Below are positions 25,414 through 37,809 of a DNA stretch of 64,000 nt, piece by piece. The notes beneath the pieces were generated by a model. That model worked only from the letters and a program-made list of their open reading frames with translations. It ran no database searches and was not told the DNA's origin. Source of the stretch: Corydoras sp. C115. Its lineage: Eukaryota > Chordata > Actinopteri > Siluriformes > Callichthyidae. Within the stretch, counting starts at the first letter, position 1. Every line of letters starts with the position of its first letter. The translations under genes were made by a program, and so were the position numbers. The stretch spans positions 602,501-666,500 of the forward strand of contig JAFMOC010000097.1 of the NCBI GenBank assembly GCA_019802505.1, in the 5' to 3' direction.

Positions 25414-25545
25414 AACTCCCAAAACACATTGAATCCAGGTTCAGCAGGCATATGGCATTGCTACTTATATGAGATAAGTTATTTAATGTGGATGAAGTCA
25501 GGGCTCTTTGTACGCCATTTCCACACAAAACTCTTTATCCTCCTG

Positions 25546-26014
25546 CTTTATCCTCTATTAGGGTCGCGGTGGGGTTCCCCATGCCCATCCAGGGAACAAC
25601 ATCTCGGGCGCTGGGCAGATAGACCCAGGACAGGGTGCCAATCCATCGCTGGGCACACACACACTCACTCACACAGACACACTCTATATGGTGCAATTTG
25701 GAGAATTCAATTGACTTGATCCATGTTTTTGGACTGTGGGAGGAAACCGGAGAACCCGGAGGGCAGATAGACCCAGGACAGGGCGCCAATCCATCGCTGG
25801 GCACACACTCACTCACACAGACACACTCTATATGGGGCAATTTGGAGAATTCAATTGACTTGATCCATGTTTTTGGACTGTGGGAGGAAACCGGAGAACC
25901 CGGAGGAAACCCACGCAGATGCGGGGAGAACATGGAAACTCCACCCAGATGGGGATTCGAACCGAGAATTCCCTAGCGCTGAGAGGCGTACGTGCTAACC
26001 ACTAAGGTGCCCCC
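25546..26014 (-). mobile_element. SINE copy with an internal 148-bp tandem duplication
   Basis: A full-length minus-orientation copy of the 40053-type SINE. The tRNA-like head (box B GGTTCGAA-type) lies near 25950-26014 and the tail near 25546. An internal block is duplicated in tandem: GGGCAGATAGACCCAGGACA starts at both 25613 and 25761, and the two units stay nearly identical to about 25904. Long open frames across it (25535-25933 on minus, 25635-25976 on plus) are products of this repeat, not genes. Confidence 0.8.
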
Positions 26015-26390
26015 GGAGGTATACAATTGCCCAAAATGTATGAATAGGTCCGAGGGCTTGATCTAATACACTTGTGAGGATAGCACCGAATTAAAGCACA
26101 CATTATGTTTTATATCTCGATCGTTTTCCATAAAACGCATGTCATAGAATGGGATAAGTTGAGCAAATCCAATCCACTGAAGGCCGAGAGAACCTACAAA
26201 TTTCACACAGTTAAGCCCCAGTTCGCGCAACGAACCGTCGTGTCTTTGTTCCCATTGGCTTATATTGCACCCTTGTTTTTACAAAACCGTATCGTAAATA
26301 CATGTATCCACGACATTTCTTTGCCAAAACACAGATTAACACGGTGGACGTTTGAAACCGCTCTTTTGTGCTGGTCATAAACAGTTAAAC
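26015..26390. other. Divergent gap upstream of yaf2, no gene seen
   Basis: Anonymous sequence between a SINE and the yaf2 promoter. A 91-codon open frame at 26105-26380 has no recognisable motif and is probably chance. Confidence 0.45.
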
Positions 26391-26551
26391 AGCGATGGTG
26401 AACGGCTGGGGGGGGGGGAGAGAGATGTGTCTCGTGCCGTGTCACGTGACCACAGTCCTGGTTCAGCAGCTGCTGAGCAAGCCGGTAGCCGCACGGCGGC
26501 TTGAACACCAGCAATAATATTAATTCGCCTTACATTTTTTGTTTCTTTGGC
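26391..26551 (+). promoter_or_regulatory. yaf2: yaf2 promoter / 5' UTR
   Basis: CpG-containing sequence directly upstream of the yaf2 start codon. It includes a G-run at about 26409-26418, a CACGTGAC E-box near 26443 and CGGTAGCCGCACGGCGGC. CpG enrichment continues through exon 1 into intron 1 to about 26720, as in CpG-island promoters. No TATA box is seen and the transcription start is not fixed. Confidence 0.55.
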
Positions 26552-29500
26552 ATGGGAGACAAAAGAAGTCCGACAAGGTAATGTGAAGCGACGGCACCGC
26601 GCGATAAAAAGCCCCCGAAGCGAGCCGAGACGACTAACGATTTGTGGTGTACGTGAGGGGTAACGCTAGCTAGCGCCGATCACGACCGCGGCACACTCGC
26701 GGTTTTTAAACAGCTCGGCAGGCGCTCGTGTAACGGAGCACTTTTCTTTTTCTTTTTGTTTTATTTTTTTCATTGGGAAGGCGATGCTTGGTTTGGCTTA
26801 CGTTTGTAAAGGACGCGCTTTCCAAAGCAGAACTTAGACACGCTGTGTTGTTTGTGTTTTTGTGCTTTCGAAAGGCCGAAGCGGCAGGCGAAGCCATCGT
26901 CCGACGACGGGAGCTGGGACTGCAGTGTGTGCACGTTCAGGAACAGTGCCGAGGCGTTCAAGTGCATGATGTGTGATGTCAGGAAGGGAACCTCCACACG
27001 GTAAATGCATTCTACAGCGCTACCGAGGCGGATTTAACAACGTTAGAACCTGTGTCCTAAACCTAAAAGAACCGAACTGCTCAATGTGACGCTATACGTG
27101 AATTTGGGATTGTATGCGAGGTATACAATTGAGATTGCATGCGAGGTGGTAGGTGGTTTAGAATATTTACCATTCGTTCCTTTATGTTTTCCACGTCATT
27201 TGGGGTCGTGAGAGGTGCTGGAGCCTGTCCCTGTGCTTATACCTTGGACATGATGGTCAAGGCTGAGACACAGACACACATTCACACTGATGGGCAGTTT
27301 AAAATTCTAGCATGCTTTAGATTGTGGGAGGGAAACCTGGAAAGAACATGAACTACTGGGTAATCAAGGTGAGTGGGATAATTATTGTGCCCCCCCCCCT
27401 ATAGTTTCAATTGATTATTGTAGTGGGATGGTGTTGCAGTAATTTGCCCTCCCACTTTAAAGCAAAAAGATCCTGGGTTTGATAAGTGTTTTTTAGGTGA
27501 ACTGAAGATATTAGGGAGTGGTAGCTCAGTGGTCAGGGCGTTGGGCTTTCAAGCTGAAGGTTGTGGGTTCAAATCCCAGGTCCACTGAAGTTACCAGTGT
27601 GGGTACTTGAGCAAGACCCTTAACCCTCATTGCTCCAGGGATGTTGTGATGAAACCTGTGCTCACCTTGTAAGTCGCTTTGGATAAAAGCATCTGCTAAA
27701 TGACTAAATGTAAATGTAAAATGTGATATTAAACTGCTCATTTGTGTAAGCAAGTGTCTCACACACACACACACCCCCCATTACTGTATTGTTCAAACTC
27801 GTTCCTAACAGCAGAGTGGCATATGAGTTGTGCAATCGTTAAACCGCCTATTTAATAAATAGTGTAGTTGGTTGGACAATAACAGGACTGCTGATGTAGC
27901 AAGTGGAATGCATACCGAACACACAAATATCCTAACTTAATGGCTGAGGGTCACTGGGTTTACAGCACAGATTAAGATCTCACTTAGGACACTTAATGGC
28001 CACTTGATTAGGTACACCTCCATGTTTCAACGCTCATTATCCATTGAATCAGTTCTATTACAATCTGTAGTCCATCTGTTCCTCTACATACTTTAAGTCC
28101 TCTTGACTCTGTTTTCTAATAATCATGACCCCCACTGAAGAAAGGCTGGTGAGTATTTTATAATTGGGCTGAGTTCCCTTTCTATTCTGCCCCCTGTACA
28201 ATCAGTTGGTGATTATTTAAATTAAAGTATCCTCTCTACAGTATTGTAGTCCTAAGTAATTAAATCAGAAGAAGTGAATAGTATATAAGACTTATTTACT
28301 ATGGTTCCCTTAATAAACTGTCAGCAAGACAGATATAAGTAGGTGGCAGTTTAAGGTCCAGGGATTATTAGGTAACATTTAAATGCATTGGTTTGGTGTT
28401 TTTTTTATTTATTTTCACTGTCTTTCTCATTTTCACACACGCACTACAATTTGGAAGATTTTGTATATACAGTGCAATGAAGTCACACATGACTCCATTT
28501 ATTTATTTGTGTTATTACAGGAAGCCCCGTCCTGTCTGCCAGCTGGTAGCACAGCAAGTAACACAGCAGTTTGCTTCACCCACTCAACACAAAAAAGAGA
28601 AGAAGGAGAAGACAGAGAAAGAAAAACTGGAGAAAGAGCCAACACTAAAAAGGAGTAGCCACAAGAAAATAAGGTGGAAGTTTTGCTCCCTAATTCCAAA
28701 AAAGCAGAAAGTACATTTACAAAAATAATCTAAATACACTCACCGGCCACTTTATTGGGTACTTCATCTTGTTTCTACACTCAGTCCATTGTATCAGCTC
28801 CATTTACCATGAAGATGGATTTGGTAGTTCTACAGTTGCATTTTGTAGTCCATCTTTTTCTCCACATACTTTGTTGGTTGCCTTAACTTTGTTCTTTAAA
28901 TGTCAAAATCACCACAGGTAGATCAATCTTAGTGCAGTGGTGAATCACTTTGAAGTGATTGTGGTGAGTTAATTGGGTTAAGTGGATCAGACACTTAACA
29001 CAATTAGAATTTAGTAGCCGGCATCCTGTATCTTGCTGGCATCCTATAAGCACTAATGAGGGATTAAAAGATGACTAACACAAGGTACGATACATACAAA
29101 TGAGCTACAGCCTTTGATTATTCAGTGTGTGTGTGTCTATTAAAGTGCACATTGAGAGGTAACTTTGAAAATTCCAGAAGCACAAACACATCACCAAGTG
29201 CCTCACAAAAACAATAGAAGTGTTAAAGATGCAGTGGGGGACTCATTTAGAAAGGAATATTATACAAGCTCCAAGCCTTGTTATCTTAAACCGATTATGC
29301 AATTAAAGGTTTTTCTTTTGTTTTCTCCTCAGACCCAGGTTAAAAAACATAGACAGGAGCAGTGCTCAACATCTGGAGGTGACTGTAGGAGACCTAACTG
29401 TTATCATCACAGATTTTAAGGAGAAAAGTAAGCCTTCATCCAGCTCCTCGTCCACGGCTTCCTCGACCGAGCAGAGCCTGAGGAGTGCTACAGAAACTGA

Positions 29501-29576
29501 AAACAGCGAGAGGGGATTCTCCTGCACATCCTCGTTCCATGGAGAGCCCTCCTCATTTAATGGTGGGGCCCATTAA
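26552..29576 (+). CDS. yaf2: YY1-associated factor 2 (variant PRC1 subunit), complete
   Basis: YAF2, like its paralogue RYBP, binds RING1A/B in variant Polycomb repressive complex 1 and stimulates H2A ubiquitylation in the nucleus; it also binds YY1. Exons 26552-26577, 26875-27000, 28521-28673 and 29333-29576 sum to 549 nt (182 aa; mammalian YAF2 is about 180). A RanBP2-type zinc finger uses Cys25, Cys28, Cys39 and Cys42 (WDCSVCTFRN...KCMMCD). A lysine/glutamate-rich linker follows (about 65-100). From Arg102 comes the conserved RING1-binding segment (RPRLKN...SSAQHLEVTVGDLTVII). The tail is serine-rich. KCMMCDVRK and the short linker favour YAF2 over RYBP, which has a longer linker. Introns 2 and 3 hold several old repeats. 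The gene is convergent with cntn1. Confidence 0.95.
27194..27355 (-). repeat. Degenerate SINE-like repeat in yaf2 intron 2
   Basis: The order of landmarks matches the SINE-related repeat family in minus orientation: a TGGGGTCGTGAGAGGTGC-type tail, then ACAGACACACATTCACAC, then ATTGTGGGAGGGAAACC. The copy is heavily diverged and lacks an intact head. Confidence 0.5.
27514..27724 (+). mobile_element. V-SINE-like tRNA-derived SINE
   Basis: The head is tRNA-like: box A at GTAGCTCAGTGGTCAGGGCG and box B at GGTTCAAATCCC. The body ends with the LINE2-type tail GCTTTGGATAAAAGCATC followed by TGCTAAATGACTAAATGTAA, a hallmark of vertebrate V-SINEs. A possible 7-bp target duplication GATATTA flanks it at 27507-27513 and 27725-27731. 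It lies in yaf2 intron 2. Confidence 0.72.
27985..28150. repeat. Interspersed repeat, copy 1 of a pair in yaf2 introns
   Basis: Begins near GGCCACTTGATTAGGTACAC and shares ordered segments with 28738-28920: GGCCACTT.ATT.GGTAC, a CCATTG.ATCAG block, and TGTAGTCCATCTGTTCCTC / ACATACTTT. The GGCCACTTTATTAGGTACAC motif is common in fish genomes. The class is not determined here. Confidence 0.5.
28738..28990. repeat. Interspersed repeat, copy 2 of a pair in yaf2 introns
   Basis: Begins ACTCACCGGCCACTTTATTG and is homologous to the copy at 27985-28150, being longer at its right end. It lies in yaf2 intron 3. It has no coding capacity. Confidence 0.5.
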
Positions 29577-31673
29577 TAGCTCGGTGTGTTCCAGTTTTCT
29601 TTCTGCACCTGACCAAGCACAGAAGTAAATGCCAACAAACATGTTCATGGACATTGACCGGCGCCTGCACATGAAGAGGATGTGTCATCAGGTCGCACTT
29701 TCAGGATGATCCTTGTGTTACCAGACTGAGTATTGCAATACAGACTGATTAATTCAGCTGGTCTCATTTTAAGATGTGCAGCCAAATGAACTACCACTTG
29801 CTTTGCAGCTGTAAGTGATTTATACATGAAACTCATAACCATGATCTGGTTCAATGATGTTAAAAGGGGGTGGTGCGGTGGTTAGCACTCTCACTTCACA
29901 GCAATTCCTCTGTTTGCATGTTCTCCCCATCTATGTGTGTTTTCTTATGGGACTACAGTTTTCTCCCACAGTCTAAAAACATGCTGGCAGGTGAATTGGT
30001 GATCTGAAATGAGCCCTGGATGTGAACGTGTTTGCGTGTCTGCCCTGCATGAGGTCAGCCATCTGTCCAGGGTGTTTCTTGGCCTTTCACCCAGTGAGTA
30101 ATGTGATGGCATCCCAGCAGCCCCGATTAGAATTTAACATTAAAGGCATTAAGTTCTTACTTTCTAATGTAAATAAACTGATTAATGACCGATTGCAAGA
30201 AAATTATTGCACCTGCTGATACTTGGTAAGGTTTTCGGTTTTGTTTTGTTTTTATAAATTCAGATTTGAAAGTTTTAATAGGACTTTAGTTTATTGTTTC
30301 AACCTGATCTACTGTAATCTGTAGTATTACATAAATTTTTCCTGCAAAAAGCAAAGGGTGTTTCACAGAATACAGCATTTAATAAAGCTGAATATTTGGA
30401 AATCTTCTCTTTGAAGAAAGATAAGTATTTTATTCTAGGTTTGTTAGGTTTAATGTCGCTCCCTTGCATCAGCCACACTGTTATCCCAGGGCAGGAAGCC
30501 CCCCCCCTCCTAAAAAAGTGTGGCTTCCAAGTCAAAACCACCAACCTCTAATTCTACCTGACATTTACATCATTTATCACTCAGCCTCATTCAATGTGAC
30601 TTAAAGTCTGTACTTTTTGTTTTTTATTTTTTTACTTTTTAAAATAAATACATTTCATACCATACCGCTACATTTAGCTACACTGACGTAGACTTAAAGT
30701 TATGCATTATTTAATTGTAAAAATATTTAGCCTATTCGGCAAATAAAAAAAAAAAAAGATTCAACACTCAGACTCAACGTGTGGCATTTACTGTATTATG
30801 ACCTGGTACATCTTAGCTGAACTTAAGGGAGGTTACAAGGAATCATAAATAACCGGACACAGCTACCTTATGGTAAACATCTGTGTAACTGCAGTGTCAT
30901 CTATTATACGATCTTTGGGCCCTGACTGGCGTATAGGTTAAGGAGGAACCAAAGTCATGTAGAACAAAAAATGGACTACAGTCTGTAATAGTAAGAACTA
31001 TCAAATACATCTGCATTGTCAGAAAAACTAATAAAGTGGGACAATAATTAGAAATTACAATGTAAGTGTGGAACCATCTACACTGCTGGTCAATAAAAGA
31101 AATCTCTATTGAAATAGAATAACTGTGATGGGGTTCTGAACATTACATCAAGAATAAATAATACAATCCAGAAAACACAGCCTTTGTCGATGCCAAACCA
31201 TAATTGATTTAATATTTTAGTTTTTACATCTCACATACTGTGAATGAGGCTTAAATTGTCCTTGGAACGGTGAAGTTATTGTGATCTGTAACTTTATCTG
31301 TTTAATTAAAGCTATTTAATATAAAGTACACAGTACACACCTTAGGACATAGCACTGCATGTAAAACAAAGCTTTCTAGTTCTAAAATATGTGGCTGGTG
31401 TAGACAACATCAAACTGTTAATCATTGTAAAACAACAGAATAAAATAACTGTAGACCTTCAAATAATTACATTAACAAGATATTAATGTTTACAGGTTTA
31501 TTATGCTAAATGTGGGAAATGTTTGTGGCTGTTTGTAATTTAAGTGAATATCATTTACAACTTCAAAAGGCTTAAAAAAAAAAAAAAGAATAATACGATA
31601 AAGAAAGTGCACCTCTAAGGACCCAGCACTGGGGTTGAATTTTGTTGTACGTCTCTTTTCCAGGTGAAAAATA
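29577..31673. other. Convergent interval: yaf2 3' UTR and cntn1 3' UTR
   Basis: yaf2 runs rightwards into this interval and cntn1 leftwards. A plus-strand AATAAA at 30172-30177 is a candidate yaf2 polyadenylation signal. A minus-strand AATAAA (TTTATT at 31497-31502) is a candidate for cntn1, about 170 nt past its stop cod. Apart from the repeat at 29868-30130 the sequence is AT-rich and unremarkable. Confidence 0.45.
29868..30130 (+). repeat. Degenerate SINE-like repeat downstream of yaf2
   Basis: Starts GGGGGTGGTGCGGTGGTTAG, with a box-A-like head. It continues through TTTGCATGTTCTCCCCAT, CTCCCACAGTCTAAAAACATG and a CATCTGTCCAGGGTGTTTC segment, the landmark order of a repeat common in ostariophysan fish. 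It is clearly related to, but distinct from, the 40053-type SINE. Confidence 0.5.
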
Positions 31674-32358
31674 TTACAGGCTCAAGTTCATGCAGACGAG
31701 CAACAGCAGTGAGAAGACCGAAAGAGACTTCGAGCTTAGCACAGCGCCACCTGTGGGACATCCAATATCACATGGGTTTTCTCATGATATGTTTACTTAG
31801 AAAATGAAAAGAATATGGCATTTGACCAAATGTGTGCGTATACACACCTTGAACTCTTATCTGTGATATTGGACCATCTCCTCCCTCACAGCGAGCTCGA
31901 ATCTCAATTACATAGTCTCCTGTCAGAGGCATAGGGAAGTCAATGTAGTGCCTTCCGGTGGTGTAAAGTTTCCCATATCGTTCACCTTCTTTCCTGAATA
32001 AGATCTTGGAAAAGATGATACACTATTAACAAAACATACCATTCACTCAGCTTTATTTATAGGCATCAAAAAATTGTTAAATGGCACACAGTACGTACTG
32101 ACATTTTTCTAATCCTGATGTAGCTCTTAAAAACCTAAAATACAAAACCTCCAAGAAATCCTGTTCATAAAATGTTCACAACTGCTTCAGAAATTTCCAA
32201 TCTAACAGGCAAAAGCTATACATTTACATTTAGTCATTCAGCAGACACTTTTATCCAAAGAGACATGCAAACATGTAGTTAAGGAAGAACCCAGCTACAC
32301 TGTCGAATTTTCAAAGCTAAATCAAAACCTATTCTGCACCCCACCCCCTTTTTTATTT

Positions 32359-32397
<39 letters not shown>

Positions 32398-35300
32398 GTA
32401 TATAAATAGTTTTAGATAAAGACATTTAATATTACTTCATTAAAATACTGCTCAACATTTTTCACTCTTATCTGAAATTTTATACACCAAACTAAATAAT
32501 CAAATCCCCGCTTTATAAATTCATATATTTAGTATACATACATAGAAGTGTTGTTGCATATGAAACTAAAGAAACACACCTTGTACCCCTCCACATACGA
32601 CTCATTCCAGTAGTTGTAGATGTGATCCCAGTAGATATAAAGCCACTGTCTTGTAAAGCTAACATATTTGTACACTCTTAAGCGGCGACTTGGAGCTAAA
32701 AATAAAACAGGCACACATTGTCAATGCAGCTTGTGGTTAAGGTCTAGTGGGTGTTGGTAAATTTTTATTTAAAGTCAGTTATCAAATCATAAAACATAAT
32801 TTTGTGTAAATAATTAGGAAGGAATTCAGAATTACGGGGTCTCCTGGTGAACATCTCGCAATGCTCACTCGGTGGTCCAAGCCCAGCTGCGTTGTAAGCT
32901 CGCACCTCAATGAGGTAATGTGAATCTGGCCGCATGTTCTCCAACCGGGTTTGGTTAACAGAGCTGTGAACCAAAACGCGAGAGGCTGCTGCTTCATTGT
33001 CATCGTACTTCCTCCAGTAGCGAATCTGTACAGGAAGGTAAAGTAATGATGAGAACAACAGCTGCTGACACAACTAATTTTTTATTTTGTCATAAAAGCT
33101 CCTGTAGCTGTAATGTGTAGATGGCCAAATACTTTAGTCCTATACATCAGACTAAAATGTAATGTATTGATTAAAGTACTCAACTTACATTACATTTTTT
33201 GTTATAGCATGAGAGAGTTGCGTTTTCAAACAATTACCTGATATCCATCAACCCAGTGAGGAGGAACTTGAAAAACTGGTAGCCACCACACTAAAGCTTC
33301 GGTGGAGGTTACCTGTCGAGCATAAACATCTAACGGTGCCTCTGTGGGGGCTGCAAAAATTCCACAGGAATTGCATTTAATATAATAACATAACTTAACT
33401 AAAATCTTCAATTCAATATGTACTGAGGATCAATTAATACAAGGTTATTGTTCTGTTTTCACACAGACATTATAAGGTAATATCAACTCATACATTGCAT
33501 TAAACATGATTAAAACAAAGCCTCACCTCTTGATGATAAATAAAGCACTTTTATTTGGCTGTGTGGCCCCTCCCCCTTATTATTGAATCCTTTAACTCTG
33601 ACTTGCACCTCAGTGTCCTTTTCATAGCTATGCTTGTAAGCAAAGCGTCTGGTTTCTGGGTCAGTCACAGACGACCAATCCCATTTAAATTTGTCATAAG
33701 TCTTAAATTCCACCACATAGCCAAACTTTTTGCCAAAAAAATACTGGGGCTTCATAGGCTGAGGAAGAAGATAAAATTTAATGACCAGATTTAAAAATGT
33801 TTACTTGATTTATGTAAAAAAAAAAAAAAAAAAAAAAAAACCACCTACAGTCCAAGTTATTATGAGCTCCCCATTCAGGTCCTCATAGCCATCAACATCA
33901 AGGGGAGCCATCGTGGGAACTGTAACATGTAACAAATGCTATTTAGACTTTTATTTTGACTTGTATTTTGCCAGTTTAGAGAATTTACTTGCACTTCAAA
34001 ATGTTTTGGTTATGAAAAGGCATTTACTGACAATAAATAACTATAAATTATAAGCTTCATTAAGGTTATAATTAAAAGAAACTTACTTGCTTCCCATGTT
34101 TTGATTTTAATGGAAGGCATGCTGCTTTCTCCTTCTCCCAATTGATTGATGGCAAACACACGAAATTCATACTCCATCCAGGGATACAGATCCGTTATCT
34201 CAGCTGCATTAGCATTTCCATCCAAGAACACAGGAGCTAAATGAATAAAACCTCATGTCAACAGACTGCTCACTCATTGCATTGGTGCACATGCACAAGA
34301 GTGCGTGTAGCCCTCATACAAACATGCTAATAGCTACACATTCCTCCATCTTCCTGCATCCAATCTCATAGTCCTGTGTGCCAATAAGGCCAAACTCACA
34401 ACAATGAACTCCATCATTGTATTAATTTGTGTAAAATGTGTTGCAACCTCCTAGAAATCCATTAACTCTTTCAGGGCTTGGGACCAGCAGTGATTTTCCA
34501 CACGCAGGAAACACATTTACACATTCACACCAATATGACAATCTCATACAAATCAGTTTATCAACTGGAATGTTTTTAAAAAGTGTAACAAACAAGACTA
34601 AAGGAAACCCACACAGATATGTGGATAACATGGAAACCTAACAAAGAGAAAAACCTAATAACGTCTATTATAAATAAGTATTTGCTATGAGGGACAGATT
34701 TGGTGTCACATCAAGTAGACTCACAGGTGACTGCCGTCTTCCAGTCTTCAGGGTCAAGAGCAAGTTTGTCTCTTGTCTGTACGATATGCTGGAGCAGAAG
34801 ACTGCCGTGATCTGAACCCAGACTCCATGCCAGCTTTACTGATGTGTCTTTGATCTCCAGCACACGGACTCCACCGGGAGGACCAGGTTTGCCTGATGTA
34901 TATCCAAAACTATTGTCAGTATTCATATTTATTTATATTTCATGTGGGCAACAGATTTTATTTATTTGAACATTTATATGAACACGACCAACCTTTCACA
35001 AAGACATTAATTTCTGCAGTGGAGTTGTCAACAGTGGTCTGTGCTGTGCAACTGTAACGACCTGCATGTCCGACCTGAATGTTTTTAATGAGCAGATCTC
35101 CACTAGACTCATGCCCCTGTGCATAAATTCAGATATGAATATATTATTTATACAGTGGTGATAAAGCATGTTCTTGTGATGTTTGCGGTCCTGTGATGAT
35201 TTGCAAATTAGGTTAAAAATAATAAACTATTTTAAAGATTATTCTACGAGAAAAAATATAGTTTCTCTTACCAAAATCATCTCAAAGTGCTTATAATCTG

Positions 35301-37737
35301 AAAAAAAGTTGATGACATTGGAGTCCAATGACCAAATAAAGGAAAGGTCCAAACTGGGGTCAAAGGAGGCAGAACAGTGTAGAATTGTACTTTCACCCAC
35401 CGTCACCTCCACATCAGATGGACTTACTGTAACCTTTGTTGCCGCTAAAAGTGGATAACAAAAATTATAATGAATGTATACAGTTATATTTTATAATATC
35501 ATGACAAAATGTCTGTTGTATTAGTCTTTATGCTTTAGAGCGCAATGACTGACCGGTGATGTAAAGAATCCCTGTGCTGTTAGACTTCCCCCGATCATTC
35601 TCAGCATAACATGTGTATGGACCCTCATCATTCTTAGTCACATTTAGAATCTCAAGACTCCCATCATCCCAGATAAGCATCCTAAAAATTTCAGATGTCA
35701 GAGACACAAACACGGTAACTGTTTATATATGTGTAAAACAGATATTTTGACAAAATATATGACAAAGCAGGTGCTTATGTAAAGAATATTGTAGACAAAA
35801 TTTCTGCATAAAGTTTAGTAGATTTCTAGAATTATTAAAAAAAAATACTATATATAGATATGTATATATATGTGAAATACCAAATTGCAAAAAAACTGCT
35901 CTTCAATTGTTGATGGTAAGAAATTGTGATATGTTTTTTTGTCATATCACACACCACTTCTTACAAAGTTAATGCTACAAATGATTACAATTACAGGAGA
36001 AAAAAAAGATTAGAAACAAACTTACCTGGATGAGTTTAAGAGCAGTTCTTGTCCACGTTTCCAAATAAACCTGGGTTTTGGAGCTGCTCTTGGTTTGCAC
36101 TCAATTACTACACGGCCATTTTCAGCACCCAGCAGAGTTGGTTTCACTGGGTTGTATATAAATGTAGGTGCACAAGCTGGAAACAGTGAGTTAAACAGGT
36201 GTTAAACTTTTAAGTAATAAAATAAAAAATTAAAATAAAGAAAAATCTGGTTTGAACTGACTGTAATAGCCATAAAATAATTATACTGAAAATATAGGCA
36301 TGTAGAGGGACTTACAGACCACACGCAGCTCTGCATTCGCATAAATGGTTCCCCAGTTGTTCTCAGCAACACACTGATACATGCCCGAATCGTCAAATGT
36401 GAGACTTGAGAACTTCAGTTCCCCTTTTCCGTACTTAAAAAAGAAAGCAAAATAAATGTCAAATACTTAATGAAACATTTCAAGTCTTTGCATCTTTACC
36501 AATCAAAGTGATGAAAACCTGACCGAGTAGCCATCTTTCAACCAGCGAATCAATGGTAATGGCTTCCCCACAGCTGTACAAGATAAAGTAAGCTCACTCC
36601 CAACATCCTTCTCTGTATCATTAATATGTTCAGCCCATTCGGGAGCACCTGCAAATCACCAGACAAAATAATATTAATGCTATTAAGTATTAATCTGACA
36701 GAACACTTTACTTTTAAAACATAGCTGGACTTACCCTCCACATAAAGCCACTGGTGATAAAAATCGATGCCTTTAATATTCAGAGCCTCACACTCATAGT
36801 TGCCCTCATCTTCATATTGTACATTGATTAAGTGTAGCAGTGCACCATTCATGCTCACCTCATAATTAGGTGGCAGCTCAGCATTTAGCTTCCTCCAGCG
36901 GATATGTGGGAGAGGGCTGAAGGGAGAGACAGTAAAAACCCAGTAAATATTTACTGCTCCTTAGGACAAATACAATGGTTGGATTGTTTGTTAAATTCAT
37001 GTTCTATGCTGTAAACAGTAATACAATTAGTTAAACTTTATACAAAACTATTATAGATGGGATGGCTTACTTTCCCAAGGCGAAGCACTCAAATGTGACA
37101 TTCTGACCCACAAGAGCGAATGTTTTTGGAAACCTCACATGGATGGCTGCAGGATAAAGTTTCACTTCCTCTGTAAAATGATGGGTGCAGGCATTAATAA
37201 AATTTCTATCACAAAAATGTTGCACAACATAACGTAATCCGTGCAGTGGATAAAAACTTACTTTCTATTTCTGGCACCAGAGGAATAGGTGTGCTAAATA
37301 CACTTTTGCCAATCATAGGACTAGACACAAAACAAGAGTAGTTTCCAACGTCAGAGGCCTCAACTTTGGCAATGTAGAGGTTTCCCGTGGTCTGAGACAC
37401 AAACCGCCTCTGATTGGGAATTATAAAATTAGGAAATTCATTGTAGATCCACCGGTACATCACTTCAGCTAAAAAAAAAACAAACAAAAAAAATTATAAC
37501 ACTCACTTTAGACTACAATTGACAGTTAAATAATGTCCAAAAAAATAATTTATAAGGTCCTGCGGTAAGAGTATTTATTGTGTTCTGCATTTGAACTAAA
37601 CCTTATGGTAGTTGTGCATTCCTACCTGGATAACGACCTGGAGTATCACATAGTAGAACAGCACCCTGTCCTTCTTTCACAGACACAGACTGTTTCTCAT
37701 CAGTCGAAAACTGATTTAAATCTGTATGGAAAATAAA

Positions 37738-37809
<72 letters not shown>

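Noticed and set aside
25535..25976. 132-aa and 113-aa open frames with internal repeats.
   Set aside because: They fall entirely in a SINE with an internal duplication and repeat its sequence in translation; no protein family is implied.
27514..27600. tRNA-like box A and box B suggesting a tRNA gene.
   Set aside because: The sequence continues into a SINE body and LINE2-type tail with a short target duplication; the cloverleaf is not maintained.
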